Shown in pieces: positions 28,819 through 37,282 of a DNA stretch of 64,000 bases. Where the stretch lies: NCBI GenBank assembly GCA_963719875.1, contig CAVRDJ010000004.1, positions 744,001-808,000 of the forward strand, written 5' to 3'. Source of the stretch: Palsa-360 sp963719875 (GTDB lineage: Bacteria > Acidobacteriota > Terriglobia > Acidiferrales > UBA7541). The notes beneath the pieces were generated by a model. It was not told the DNA's origin. It did no database searches and was given only the letters and a program-made list of their open reading frames with translations. A program made the position numbers and the translations under genes. Position 1 is the first letter of the stretch. Every line of letters begins with the position of its first letter.

Positions 28819-29504
28819 TAGTAGCGCCCGCCTATCAAGTAGAGCAACGGAAACAGGAAAATCCAGACAATGTCGACAAAGTGCCAGTACAGGCCCACCA
28901 CCTCCACCGGCGCGAAATAATGGGGTGTAAAGCCCCCCTTCCGCGCTCGAAGAACCAGCCAGAGCAGAAGGGCCATGCCGATGATCATGTGCAGCGCATG
29001 CAGCCCGGTCATGGCAAAATAGAAAAAGAAATAAATCTGGGCATGGTCGAGGCCGCCGGGCGCGAGCCGCGCCAGGGATTGTCCTTCCGGCGCCCAATCC
29101 AGGCTGGGAACAACGTGCTCCACGAATTTTTGGTTGTATTCGACGCCCTTGATGCCGAGGAAGGTGCCGCCCAGGATCATGGTCGCAATCAAGAACGTGA
29201 CCGTGGCACGGCGATTGCCGGTCTGCGCGGAGCGTACCGAGAGCGCCATCGTGAGACTGCTGGCGAGCAGGACTATGGTATTGGCGGCGCCGAGGCGAAT
29301 GTCCAGAATGTGGCTTCCGCCCTGAAACGCGGCAAAATAGAGCCAGCGATAAATGGCGTAGGCGGCGAAAAGCCCGCCAAAGAACATGATTTCCGTGACC
29401 AGGAAAAGCCAGATTCCGAGGGCATCGGCTTCCTGCTGCTGTTCCAAGTCCTCAAACTGGTGCGCTAGTCCCGCGTGTTGGGCGTGTGCTTCGGCGTCAG
29501 TCAC
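28818..29504 (-). CDS. ctaE: cytochrome c oxidase subunit III
   Basis: Membrane subunit III of the heme-copper oxidase, 228 residues, with about five predicted helices as in short caa3 versions. Typical segments are GIWLFLVTEIMFFGGLFAAY near the start, FFFYFAMTGLHALHMIIGM in the middle and LYWHFVDIVWIFLFPLLYL at the end, including the conserved WHFVD..WIFLFP signature. It overlaps ctaD by 8 bases and ctaF by one. Confidence 0.96.
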   Translation of the reverse strand: MTDAEAHAQHAGLAHQFEDLEQQQEADALGIWLFLVTEIMFFGGLFAAYAIYRWLYFAAFQGGSHILDIRLGAANTIVLLASSLTMALSVRSAQTGNRRATVTFLIATMILGGTFLGIKGVEYNQKFVEHVVPSLDWAPEGQSLARLAPGGLDHAQIYFFFYFAMTGLHALHMIIGMALLLWLVLRARKGGFTPHYFAPVEVVGLYWHFVDIVWIFLFPLLYLIGGRY

Positions 29505-31125
29505 CGGCGGCCTCCTCAGTTGCGTATGCGTACGCTTCCTCGGTCACCACGGGAATTTCAGCGAAGTTTTCCGTCGGCGGCGGAGACGACGTCTTCCATT
29601 CGAGCCCCGTGGCGCCCCACGGGTTGGACTCCGCGATCGGGCCGTAGCGCATCGACCAGATCAGGTAAACGAGCGGGATTAAATAGCCAACGCCCAATAC
29701 CGTTGCTCCCGCCGATGACATTACGTTCAACACTTGAAACTCCGCCGGGTAAAACGCGTACCGGCGCGGCATTCCCAGATATCCGAGAACGAACTGCGGA
29801 AAAAACGTCAGGTTGAAACCGATGAAAATAATCGCCGCGGCAAGCGCCGCCCAACCGTTTGGATATTTTCGTCCGGAAATTTTGGGCCACCAGAAATGGA
29901 TCCCGCCCAGATATCCCATCACCGCGCCGCCGACCATGATGTAGTGGAAGTGGGCGACGATGAAATAGGTTCCGTTGAGGTGAACGTCGGTCGCAAGCGA
30001 AGCCAGGAACAGCCCCGTCAAGCCGCCCATTGTGAACAGGCCGATGAACCCCATGGCATACAGCATCGGGGCATCGTAGGAAATCGATCCCTTATACAAA
30101 GTGGCAGTCCAGTTGAACACCTTAATGGCTGATGGAATGGCGACGAGGAAACTCAATAACGAAAAAATCAGCCCTGCGTAAACCGATTGCCCGGTAACAA
30201 ACATGTGGTGTCCCCAGACCAGGAATCCCAGGACGGCGATGGCCACGCTCGAAAACGCGACGATCCGGTAGCCGAAGATGCGCTTTCTCGCGAAGCAGGC
30301 GATGATTTCGCTGACGACTCCCATCGCGGGCAAAATCATGATGTAGACGGCCGGATGCGAATAAAACCAGAACAAATGCTGGAACAACAAAGGATCGCCG
30401 CCGAGGGCCGGGCTGAAGATGCCCACGTGAAACAGATGCTCAAGCGCCAGAAGAAAAATCGTGATCGCCAGAACCGGCGTGCCGAGCACCATGATGATGC
30501 TCGTCGCATACATGGCCCACAGGAAGAGCGGCATGCGGAACCAGGTCAGGCCCGGGGCGCGCATCTTGTGAATCGTTACGATGAAATTCAGGCCTGTCAA
30601 GATTGATGAAAACCCGGTGATGAAGACGCCGATCGCCACGGCCGTGACCTGCGTATTCGAGTAGGTGCTGCTGTATGGTGTATAAAACGTCCAACCGGTA
30701 TCCACGCCGCCGGCGATCGCCGAATACAACGTGAACAGGCCGCCCACGATGTAGATGTACCAGCTCAGCAAATTCAGCCTCGGGAAGGCGAGATCGCGCG
30801 CTCCCACCATCAAGGGAACCAGAAAATTTCCCAGGACCGCGGGGATGGACGGAATCAGGAAAAAGAAAATCATGACGATGCCGTGCAGCGTGAATAACTT
30901 GTTGTAAGTTTCCGGCTGCACCAGCGCGCCCTGCGGCTCGACCAGGTGGATGCGCATCAGGACGGCGAATGACCCGCCAATCATGAAGAAGAACGTGATC
31001 GAAACCAGGTACAACAGCGCGATGCGCTTGTGGTCCCGCGTAAACAGCCAGGACTTCCAGCCGTAGTCGTCGTTCAGATAGTTTCTCTGCGCGTGCACGC
31101 GTGGTTCCAGCGTGGCCGTACTCAT
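29497..31125 (-). CDS. ctaD: cytochrome c oxidase subunit I
   Basis: Catalytic subunit with low-spin heme and the heme-CuB centre that reduces O2 and pumps protons. From ATG 31125 (AGGGGAAGA upstream) it has 542 residues and about 12 helices. Heme and CuB ligands are visible in FTLHGIVMIF, LFWFYSHPAVYIMILP (His-Pro..Tyr cross-link motif), WGHHMFVTG and YFIVAHFHYIMVGG. An in-frame extension to 31395 lies inside ctaC and was rejected. No subunit III fusion is present. Genes for heme A synthesis (ctaA, ctaB) are not in the window. Confidence 0.97.
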   Translation of the reverse strand: MSTATLEPRVHAQRNYLNDDYGWKSWLFTRDHKRIALLYLVSITFFFMIGGSFAVLMRIHLVEPQGALVQPETYNKLFTLHGIVMIFFFLIPSIPAVLGNFLVPLMVGARDLAFPRLNLLSWYIYIVGGLFTLYSAIAGGVDTGWTFYTPYSSTYSNTQVTAVAIGVFITGFSSILTGLNFIVTIHKMRAPGLTWFRMPLFLWAMYATSIIMVLGTPVLAITIFLLALEHLFHVGIFSPALGGDPLLFQHLFWFYSHPAVYIMILPAMGVVSEIIACFARKRIFGYRIVAFSSVAIAVLGFLVWGHHMFVTGQSVYAGLIFSLLSFLVAIPSAIKVFNWTATLYKGSISYDAPMLYAMGFIGLFTMGGLTGLFLASLATDVHLNGTYFIVAHFHYIMVGGAVMGYLGGIHFWWPKISGRKYPNGWAALAAAIIFIGFNLTFFPQFVLGYLGMPRRYAFYPAEFQVLNVMSSAGATVLGVGYLIPLVYLIWSMRYGPIAESNPWGATGLEWKTSSPPPTENFAEIPVVTEEAYAYATEEAAGD

Positions 31126-32084
31126 TTCTTCCCCTCTTCCTTTGGCTTCGGTTGCGCCTTGCCGAGTACGCGAAGATAGGCAACCACATCGTTGAGCTGC
31201 TCTTCCGTCATCTGTCCCTGAAACGACGGCATGATGGGACTGTAACCAAAAACGATTTTGGCTTTGGGCAACAGGAGGGACTCGCGCATGTACGCATCGT
31301 CCGCCGTGACGGTTTCGCCCGTGGTCAGTTTGACGGGTTGCCCGTAAACACCAAGCAGGGACGGGCCAAGGCCCGTGCCGTCGGCCAAGTGGCAAGTAGG
31401 GCAGCCGCTGGCTTGAAATACTTTTGCTCCCGCCTGCTCTATGGATTCGCCCGGCGCTCCCCCTGCGAGCCAGCTCTCATATTCATTGGGTTCCTGGACG
31501 ACGATCGAGCCGATCATCCCCGCATGGAAGGCGCCGCAATACTGCGCGCAAAACAGATGGAACGTTCCCACCTTGGTGGCCTGAAACCAGAGAGACGTGT
31601 AGCGCCCCGGCAATACGTCCTTCTTGACGCGGAACGCGGGAACAAAAAAATCGTGAATCACGTCCTCCGAAGTCATCGTCAACTTGACCGGACGGCCCAG
31701 CGGCACGTGCAACTCGTTGATCTCGCGCTGCCCTTCGGGGTGCTCGACCTTCCACATCCACTGTTTCCCAGTGACGAAAATTTCCATCGCGCCCTTGGGC
31801 GCCTCCGAATTCCGGAAATACAGCGTGGAACCCCAAACGAAAATCACCGCGACGATCAGAGTGGGGATGGCGGTCCAAAGCACCTCGAGCGGAAACGATC
31901 CTTGGATCGCCTTGGGGCGCTCGTCTGGAGAGCGCCTCCGGTACTTGATCATGAAATAGAAAATGATCGAAAAAATCAGGGCCGTAAAAAACAGCGTGAC
32001 CGCGGTCAGGAAAAAATACAGCTCGTCCACCGACCTCGCGATCGAGGAAGCCTGTTCCGGTTGAAATGGAAGGCTCTGCATCAA
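31122..32084 (-). CDS. ctaC: cytochrome c oxidase subunit II with fused cytochrome c domain
   Basis: Subunit II of a caa3-type oxidase, 320 residues. Two N-terminal transmembrane helices (about 22-45 and 70-88) precede the CuA cupredoxin domain with its ligand loop CAQYCGAFHAGM. A C-terminal cytochrome c domain carries CPTCH and a distal Met near IMPSFQGQM. The fused heme c means electrons can come straight from the ActABCDEF complex or its cytochrome c. It overlaps ctaD by 4 bases; 162 bases, including a perfect palindrome, separate it from sco. Confidence 0.97.
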   Translation of the reverse strand: MMQSLPFQPEQASSIARSVDELYFFLTAVTLFFTALIFSIIFYFMIKYRRRSPDERPKAIQGSFPLEVLWTAIPTLIVAVIFVWGSTLYFRNSEAPKGAMEIFVTGKQWMWKVEHPEGQREINELHVPLGRPVKLTMTSEDVIHDFFVPAFRVKKDVLPGRYTSLWFQATKVGTFHLFCAQYCGAFHAGMIGSIVVQEPNEYESWLAGGAPGESIEQAGAKVFQASGCPTCHLADGTGLGPSLLGVYGQPVKLTTGETVTADDAYMRESLLLPKAKIVFGYSPIMPSFQGQMTEEQLNDVVAYLRVLGKAQPKPKEEGKK

Positions 32085-32236
32085 GCGGTTACCCTCACTT
32101 CACTTTTCGTCCTGTCTCGTCGGCTTGCTCGTCCCCGACCTGCCCGCGAAATAGATGTCGCCGGTCGATACCGGGACGTTTGGCAAATTCCGTTGCGCAT
32201 TCGCCCGGCGCTGCTTTCCCCGCGCTGTACCTCGCC

Positions 32237-32266
32237 ATTTCAAATCTCAAATTTGAGATTTGAAAT
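32237..32266. repeat. perfect 30-bp palindrome overlapping the sco stop codon
   Basis: ATTTCAAATCTCAAA is followed at once by its exact reverse complement. The centre is between 32251 and 32252. The last codons and the TGA stop of sco lie inside it. It can form a spacer-free hairpin within the operon mRNA. Confidence 0.9.
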
Positions 32267-33086
32267 TGTCTTGCGGAAGACCGGCCGGACGCTTGCGCTC
32301 GCGAAGAAACATCATGGTCATGAAAATCCCTAATGCCAGCACGGTCAAACCGCCCGCCGCGCGCAGCACATTCATCACGACCACTCCGTATTTTCCGGTC
32401 ATGGGATCGTACTGGTAGCAATACAGCAGCGCGTGATCGGTCAAAGTTCCGATCCTGCCTTGCGAGGCCTCGACGAGCCCGAGGCGCACGTCGCGCGCCG
32501 GATATTGCACGCCGTAAAAGTAGCGATCGATGCGTCCATCCGGGGTGAGAATGAGTATGGCGGCGGCATGCGCGTACTGGCGGATGGAAGAATCGTAGGC
32601 GTAGTGAAAGCCGGCTGCGTTTGTGAGGGCGTCAATCGATTGCTGCTCGCCCGTCAGGAAGTGCCAGTGCTCCGCAGCTCCGGGCCGCCCGTATTGGCCC
32701 GCGTAAACGTCACGCTTGGCCTTGGCGAGCGCGGGAGTATCTTTCGGCTCGAAACTGACCGTCACCGCATCGAAATCCTTCCCGAGATCGAGCGAGATCG
32801 CTTTCATGGCGCGCAGTTCCCCGTTCAGAACTTCCGTGCAGAGCGCAGGGCAATCGAAGTAAACCAGGGAAAGCACGATCGGCCTTTGTTTAAAGAAGTC
32901 GCCGATGCGCACGGACTTCCCTGTCTCGTCTCGAAAGACCAGGCCGGGCGGAATCCGCTCGTTTAGATTTTGCGTGATGCCCACTTTGCTCAATATTGCG
33001 GGCGTGGTGATTTGCTGCGCGCTCGCGGAAAGAGTGGCAACTCCGATCAGGGCCACAAGCACCGCGGCATGGAATCTTGACCTCAT
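32247..33086 (-). CDS. SCO1/SenC-family copper chaperone
   Basis: Delivers copper to, or reduces, the CuA site of subunit II. The 279-residue protein has a signal peptide (1-23), a thioredoxin-like domain with the copper-binding Cys79 and Cys83 (YFDCPALC) and a distal His near SIRQYAHAAAILIL. Unlike classical SCO it ends with a transmembrane helix (about 240-265, GLTVLALGIFMTMMFL). It lies between the act genes and ctaC, where its target is encoded. It overlaps the preceding gene by 4 bases. Confidence 0.93.
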   Translation of the reverse strand: MRSRFHAAVLVALIGVATLSASAQQITTPAILSKVGITQNLNERIPPGLVFRDETGKSVRIGDFFKQRPIVLSLVYFDCPALCTEVLNGELRAMKAISLDLGKDFDAVTVSFEPKDTPALAKAKRDVYAGQYGRPGAAEHWHFLTGEQQSIDALTNAAGFHYAYDSSIRQYAHAAAILILTPDGRIDRYFYGVQYPARDVRLGLVEASQGRIGTLTDHALLYCYQYDPMTGKYGVVVMNVLRAAGGLTVLALGIFMTMMFLRERKRPAGLPQDNFKSQI

Positions 33087-33526
33087 GGCTTCTTGCCCCC
33101 TTCCGGCGCTTGTTTCTTTGCATCGGCGGGCTGCGCTTGCGGCGTCCCTTGCACCGGCAATCCCTTTTTCACCAGCAACTCCATCGCCTCTTCAATCGGC
33201 ACGCGCACGGTTCCGGCGGAGCGATTCTCCCACGCGTAGGTTTCGAGTGACTTTTCCTGCTCTTCGCGAAATTTCAACCAGTCCTCACGAGGATTTACCT
33301 GCAACTGCGGCCCCAGCGGCAACTGCCGGGTGTCCGCGAAGGGAGAATCGGAAGCTGCCTGACTTGCGTCGTGCGCAGAAAAATAGCGGAACAGTCCCCA
33401 GCTCACCAAACCCGCGACAATCAGCACGATCCCCAAGGCCACTAGAAATTTGAATACTCCTCCCGCATTCGCGTCGCGCGTTTCGTAGCCCGGCGTGGCT
33501 GCGGAAGCGTTGTGTGGCTTATCCAT
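33083..33526 (-). CDS. single-pass membrane protein of the act-cta operon, unknown function
   Basis: A 147-residue protein from ATG 33526 (MDKPHNASAA), overlapping actF by 8 bases and sco by 4. One transmembrane helix (about 25-45, FKFLVALGIVLIVAGLVSWG) is followed by an extracytoplasmic domain with LPLGPQLQVNPREDW and EEQEKSLETYAW, and a charged Pro/Lys-rich tail. There is no heme, copper or Cys motif. Genes of this type sit between act and cta sets in other genomes as far as I recall, so a role in assembly or in joining the two complexes is inferred. Confidence 0.7.
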   Translation of the reverse strand: MDKPHNASAATPGYETRDANAGGVFKFLVALGIVLIVAGLVSWGLFRYFSAHDASQAASDSPFADTRQLPLGPQLQVNPREDWLKFREEQEKSLETYAWENRSAGTVRVPIEEAMELLVKKGLPVQGTPQAQPADAKKQAPEGGKKP

Positions 33527-34700
33527 GTTCGACCGCCTGCCCGGCAATTTCTTCCATGCGCGGATCGTGGACCGGCAAAATCGGCATGCGCTGCAACTGC
33601 CAGATGAAATAAGCGGACCAGATCCCTCCCATGCCAAACGGGAGCGCCACGTCCATCCAGGTGAGACGGACATTTCCGCCGCCGAATGCCGGCAAAACCA
33701 TCCAGTACATATCGACGAGGCGCATCATGAGAACCAGCAACGCCACGATCAGCAACGAACGCGTTCTTCCCTTCACATGCCGGAACAGCAGCAAAAAAAA
33801 CGGAAAGAAAAAACTCAAGATAACCAAAAGCAGCCCGACGCTCCCCCACACCCCTTCCATCCTGCGGATGTACCACGGAATTTCATCGGAAAGATTTCCG
33901 CCCCAAATGATCAGAAATTGCGAGAATTCCAAATAGGCCCAGAGCATGACAAACGTCAACAAGAAGCTGCCCAGGTCCTGGAATTGCGCAGGCCTCACTA
34001 CCTCGGAGAGAGGTTTGCGGTCGGAAAGCCAGATCAGGATGGCGATCGAAAAGGCCATCGCCGTAAGCGCCTGGGACACCATGAAGAGCAGGCCATAAAT
34101 GGTGGAGTACCAGCGGGGCTCCAGCGACATGACCCAGTCGATGCTTGCAAACGTAACAGTAAATCCATAGACCACCAATCCGATCCCGCTCAATCCTTCG
34201 AGGCGACTCCAGAGCGGGAGACCCGCCTCGCCCGCGTCCTCTTGCCTGGACCATTTGTTCAGGAAATACGCAAGCGTGAACCAGATCGCGAAATAGAAAA
34301 CCGTGCGCACAATGAAAAATTCGGGGTTGAGATAGGACTGCTTCGCAAGGATGACCGGATCGGTCTGGCCGGGGCGGGACCAACTGTACAGCGTCTTCAT
34401 TCCCGCCAGTAGAGGAAGCGCCGCAACGGCCATGAGCGGGAGCGTGCGGCTGCCCGCTTCAAGGATGCGCCGAATGACGAGCGCCCACCTTCCTCCCGTC
34501 AGGTGCTGCACCATCAAAAGCGCCAGGGAGCCCAGAGTGATGCCAATCCAGAACAGGAACGCAATTAGGTACGAGCGGAAAAATTCCGCCCTGTTCGCAA
34601 AGCCGCCCGCGAGACAAATCGCAAGCACCACGGCGCCCGCGAGGACCAGCCGCATCGGCAGTCCTTCGAGATTCAAGGATGTTTCTCCGGTTTCGTTCAT
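33519..34700 (-). CDS. actF: alternative complex III membrane subunit ActF
   Basis: A 393-residue integral membrane protein with about ten helices, NrfD/PsrC-like, a smaller relative of ActC. It belongs to the quinol:cytochrome c oxidoreductase that replaces the bc1 complex. Visible segments are FWIGITLGSLALLMVQHLTGG near residue 55 and WAYLEFSQFLIIWGGNL in the second half. It overlaps actE by 4 bases. Confidence 0.92.
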   Translation of the reverse strand: MNETGETSLNLEGLPMRLVLAGAVVLAICLAGGFANRAEFFRSYLIAFLFWIGITLGSLALLMVQHLTGGRWALVIRRILEAGSRTLPLMAVAALPLLAGMKTLYSWSRPGQTDPVILAKQSYLNPEFFIVRTVFYFAIWFTLAYFLNKWSRQEDAGEAGLPLWSRLEGLSGIGLVVYGFTVTFASIDWVMSLEPRWYSTIYGLLFMVSQALTAMAFSIAILIWLSDRKPLSEVVRPAQFQDLGSFLLTFVMLWAYLEFSQFLIIWGGNLSDEIPWYIRRMEGVWGSVGLLLVILSFFFPFFLLLFRHVKGRTRSLLIVALLVLMMRLVDMYWMVLPAFGGGNVRLTWMDVALPFGMGGIWSAYFIWQLQRMPILPVHDPRMEEIAGQAVEHG

Positions 34701-35308
34701 TTCGATTGGCCCGTCAATTTTGTCCGTTCCGCGTCCGGCACATCGTTGATCGGCACTTGCCGGCTGAGTTGTAGCGCCCGAACGTACGCGATAATCGCCC
34801 AGCGATCGTTCGGCGGCACGCGGTAGCCATACGGGTACATGACGCCGAACCCATTCGTGATCACGTCAAAATAATGTCCCACGGGCGCCGTACGCATCCG
34901 ATCCTCGTGAAATGAAGGCGGACGGCGGAAACCTCGCTGGACGATCATGCCGTCGCCATCCCCGGCAAAGCCGTGGCAGGGAGAACAGGATACGTTGTAC
35001 TGCTCGCGGCCACGTTCCACGATTTCTTTCGTCACGGCATACGGGAACACGTCCGACGGCTGGCCATTCACTTTCCCGGTGTAAAGCAATTCTTGTGGGC
35101 CGAGAGTCAATTCACCGCGAGGAACTGTCCCCGGAACGGGCAAGCGAGCGGATTGGCCGTCTCCAAAAAAGTCGGTGGGGTCAAAGGGGTTGTAGCGCGG
35201 CTGCACGTGCATGTCGAGGCGGCATCCGGCGCACACGAATAGGAGACCCAAAGCGGCCAGCATCCATCCGCCCGCGTAACGTTTTCGGGAATTCGCGCTA
35301 GGGATCAA
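34697..35308 (-). CDS. actE: alternative complex III cytochrome c subunit ActE
   Basis: A 203-residue monoheme c-type lipoprotein. The N-terminus has a lipobox (LLFVCAGC), so it is probably anchored to the outer face of the membrane. The heme site is CSPCH in QYNVSCSPCHGFAGDGDG, and a Met ligand is likely in GFGVMYPYGYRV. The start is TTG 35308, overlapping actD by 11 bases; the only later ATG (35263) would remove the charged part of the signal. It passes electrons from the ActA/B hemes toward the oxidase. Confidence 0.92.
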   Translation of the reverse strand: MIPSANSRKRYAGGWMLAALGLLFVCAGCRLDMHVQPRYNPFDPTDFFGDGQSARLPVPGTVPRGELTLGPQELLYTGKVNGQPSDVFPYAVTKEIVERGREQYNVSCSPCHGFAGDGDGMIVQRGFRRPPSFHEDRMRTAPVGHYFDVITNGFGVMYPYGYRVPPNDRWAIIAYVRALQLSRQVPINDVPDAERTKLTGQSK

Positions 35309-35840
35309 TATTGGTCACCTCGCGCGGGTTGAGCGTCTGCATGAACTTCCGAGTCCGTTCCAGGTCAAACATCGGATCGTCCGCCTTGATGCACAAAAAG
35401 AACCGGTCCCGCGAAGCCAGCGCGAACCGTGGCACGTTGAAGACCGGATGATAAGGCGTCGGCAATCCGTTCATCGCGAGCATCCCCAACACCGCGGCGG
35501 CAGCCGCGAACAGGATAGTCATTTCAAAAGTGACAGGGATAAATGCCGGCCAGCTATTCATCGGCCTGCCGCCAACATTGACGGGATAACTCACCGCCGC
35601 GGCGTAATACTGCAGCGAAAATCCCGCGCCGCCGCCGAAGATCCCGCCAAGCATGACCACCAGGGGCAGCCGCGTGCGGTGAAACCCGACAGCCTCCGCG
35701 AGCCCCTCGATCGGGAACGGCGAGAAGGCGTCGATGCGGCGATATCCGGCCTGGTGCGTATGGCGAGCCGCCTCGAGCAATTGCTCGGGAGTGGCGAACT
35801 CCGCCATCAATCCGTAGATGGTTTCCTCTGGCTTCATCAC
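35298..35840 (-). CDS. actD: alternative complex III subunit ActD (DUF3341)
   Basis: A 180-residue membrane protein with two central helices (about 58-80 and 105-125) and soluble ends, matching the DUF3341 ActD subunit. Characteristic segments are GYRRIDAFSPFPIEGLAEA before the first helix and RPMNSWPAFIPVTFEM before the second. It has no cofactor motif and is structural. It lies 40 bases after actC. Confidence 0.92.
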   Translation of the reverse strand: MMKPEETIYGLMAEFATPEQLLEAARHTHQAGYRRIDAFSPFPIEGLAEAVGFHRTRLPLVVMLGGIFGGGAGFSLQYYAAAVSYPVNVGGRPMNSWPAFIPVTFEMTILFAAAAAVLGMLAMNGLPTPYHPVFNVPRFALASRDRFFLCIKADDPMFDLERTRKFMQTLNPREVTNIDP

Positions 35841-35880
35841 ATCGTTGCCACGGTCGAAAAACTAAATCTCGCAGGGCCCA

Positions 35881-37269
35881 TCAGCTGGCCCCCTTCTTTT
35901 CTTCCTCGCTTGCCACCAGTTCCCGCATTTCAAAAATGGAGATCAGCGGCAAGTAGCGGAGAAAGAGAAACAGGAGGAACAGGAAGAGGCCTATCGTTCC
36001 GACAAACGTAAAAATGTCCCACCGGGTCGGGTAATACAATCCCCACGACGACGGGAGGAAATCGCGGTGCAGGCTAGTCACCACGATGACAAACCGCTCG
36101 AGCCACATGCCCACGTTGACGACCATGGCGATGGCGAACAGTGCGCCCACTTTCGCCCGGACTTTTCGGAACCACAGAAATTGAGGCGTCACGATGTTGC
36201 AGGCGATCAGCATCCAGTACATCGGCGCGTAGGGTCCTGTCATGCGGTTCAAAATCATGAAGCGTTCGTATGGATTGCCGCTATAGAAGGCGGTGAACGC
36301 CTCCATCATGTAGCCATAGCCAACGATCAGCCCGGTGGCGAGCAGCACCTTGCCCATATTGTCAAGGTGGCGCATGGTGATGAAATCTTCCAGGCGAAAG
36401 AGTTTCCGTATGGGGATCGAAAGCGTGAGCACCATGGCAAATCCCGCGTAAATCGCTCCGGCGACGAAGTAAGGCGGAAAAATCGTGGTGTGCCATCCGG
36501 GAACGATGGCAAAGGCAAAGTCAAAACTCACGATCGTGTGCACGGAGAGAACCAGCGGGGTAGCCAGGCCCGCCAGCAGCAAGGAGGCCGTTTCGTGTCT
36601 CTCCCAATGAACCGCCGAGCCGCGCCATCCCATCGCGAGCAGTCCATAAATCAATTTCGCCGCACGATTTTTCGACCGGTCGCGGAGGGTCGCGAGATCC
36701 GGAATCAGGCCGATGAACCAGAACAGCAGCGATACGGTCGCATAGGTCGAAACCGCGAACGCGTCCCAGACCAGCGGGCTGCGGAAATTGGGCCACATCT
36801 TCATCGTATCGGGATAGGGAAAGAGCCAGTAAGCCAGCCACGGGCGGCCCATGTGAATCAGCGGGAATATTCCCGCGCAGGAAACGGCAAACAGCGTCAT
36901 CGCTTCCGCAAACCGGTTGATGGAAGTGCGCCATTGCTGCCGCAACAACAGCAAAATTGCGGAAATCAGCGTGCCGGCATGGCCAATTCCGATCCACCAG
37001 ACAAAATTGATGATAGCAAAGCCCCATGCAACAGGGACCTGAATGCCCCAGATCCCCACGCCGGCGACAACGAGATAGGTGACCGACACCATGAGGAGCA
37101 TGACCAGGGCGAAAGAGACAAGAAAGCCGATAATCCACCATTTCGGCGGCCGCCGCCCAAGCACAATTGCGCTGATTTTGTCCGTAACGGAGGCGAAATT
37201 GTATCCCGGGCCGAGGATCGGCACGTTCGCCATTTGTTCCACGAGTTTGTCGCTGGGGCTATCTGCCAT
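35881..37269 (-). CDS. actC: alternative complex III membrane subunit ActC (NrfD-like)
   Basis: A 462-residue polytopic protein with ten predicted helices of the NrfD/PsrC polysulfide-reductase family, thought to carry the quinol-oxidising site of the complex. Segments GIGHAGTLISAILLLLRQQW and SFDFAFAIVPGWHTTIFPPY are characteristic. It begins 13 bases after actB. The C-terminus is acidic (ELVASEEEKK). Confidence 0.95.
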   Translation of the reverse strand: MADSPSDKLVEQMANVPILGPGYNFASVTDKISAIVLGRRPPKWWIIGFLVSFALVMLLMVSVTYLVVAGVGIWGIQVPVAWGFAIINFVWWIGIGHAGTLISAILLLLRQQWRTSINRFAEAMTLFAVSCAGIFPLIHMGRPWLAYWLFPYPDTMKMWPNFRSPLVWDAFAVSTYATVSLLFWFIGLIPDLATLRDRSKNRAAKLIYGLLAMGWRGSAVHWERHETASLLLAGLATPLVLSVHTIVSFDFAFAIVPGWHTTIFPPYFVAGAIYAGFAMVLTLSIPIRKLFRLEDFITMRHLDNMGKVLLATGLIVGYGYMMEAFTAFYSGNPYERFMILNRMTGPYAPMYWMLIACNIVTPQFLWFRKVRAKVGALFAIAMVVNVGMWLERFVIVVTSLHRDFLPSSWGLYYPTRWDIFTFVGTIGLFLFLLFLFLRYLPLISIFEMRELVASEEEKKGAS

Positions 37270-37282
37270 GTGCCATTCCGCA

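Noticed and set aside
31126..31395. 90-codon N-terminal extension of ctaD
   Set aside because: It lies in another frame over the ctaC heme domain; ATG 31125 follows an AGGGGAAGA ribosome site.
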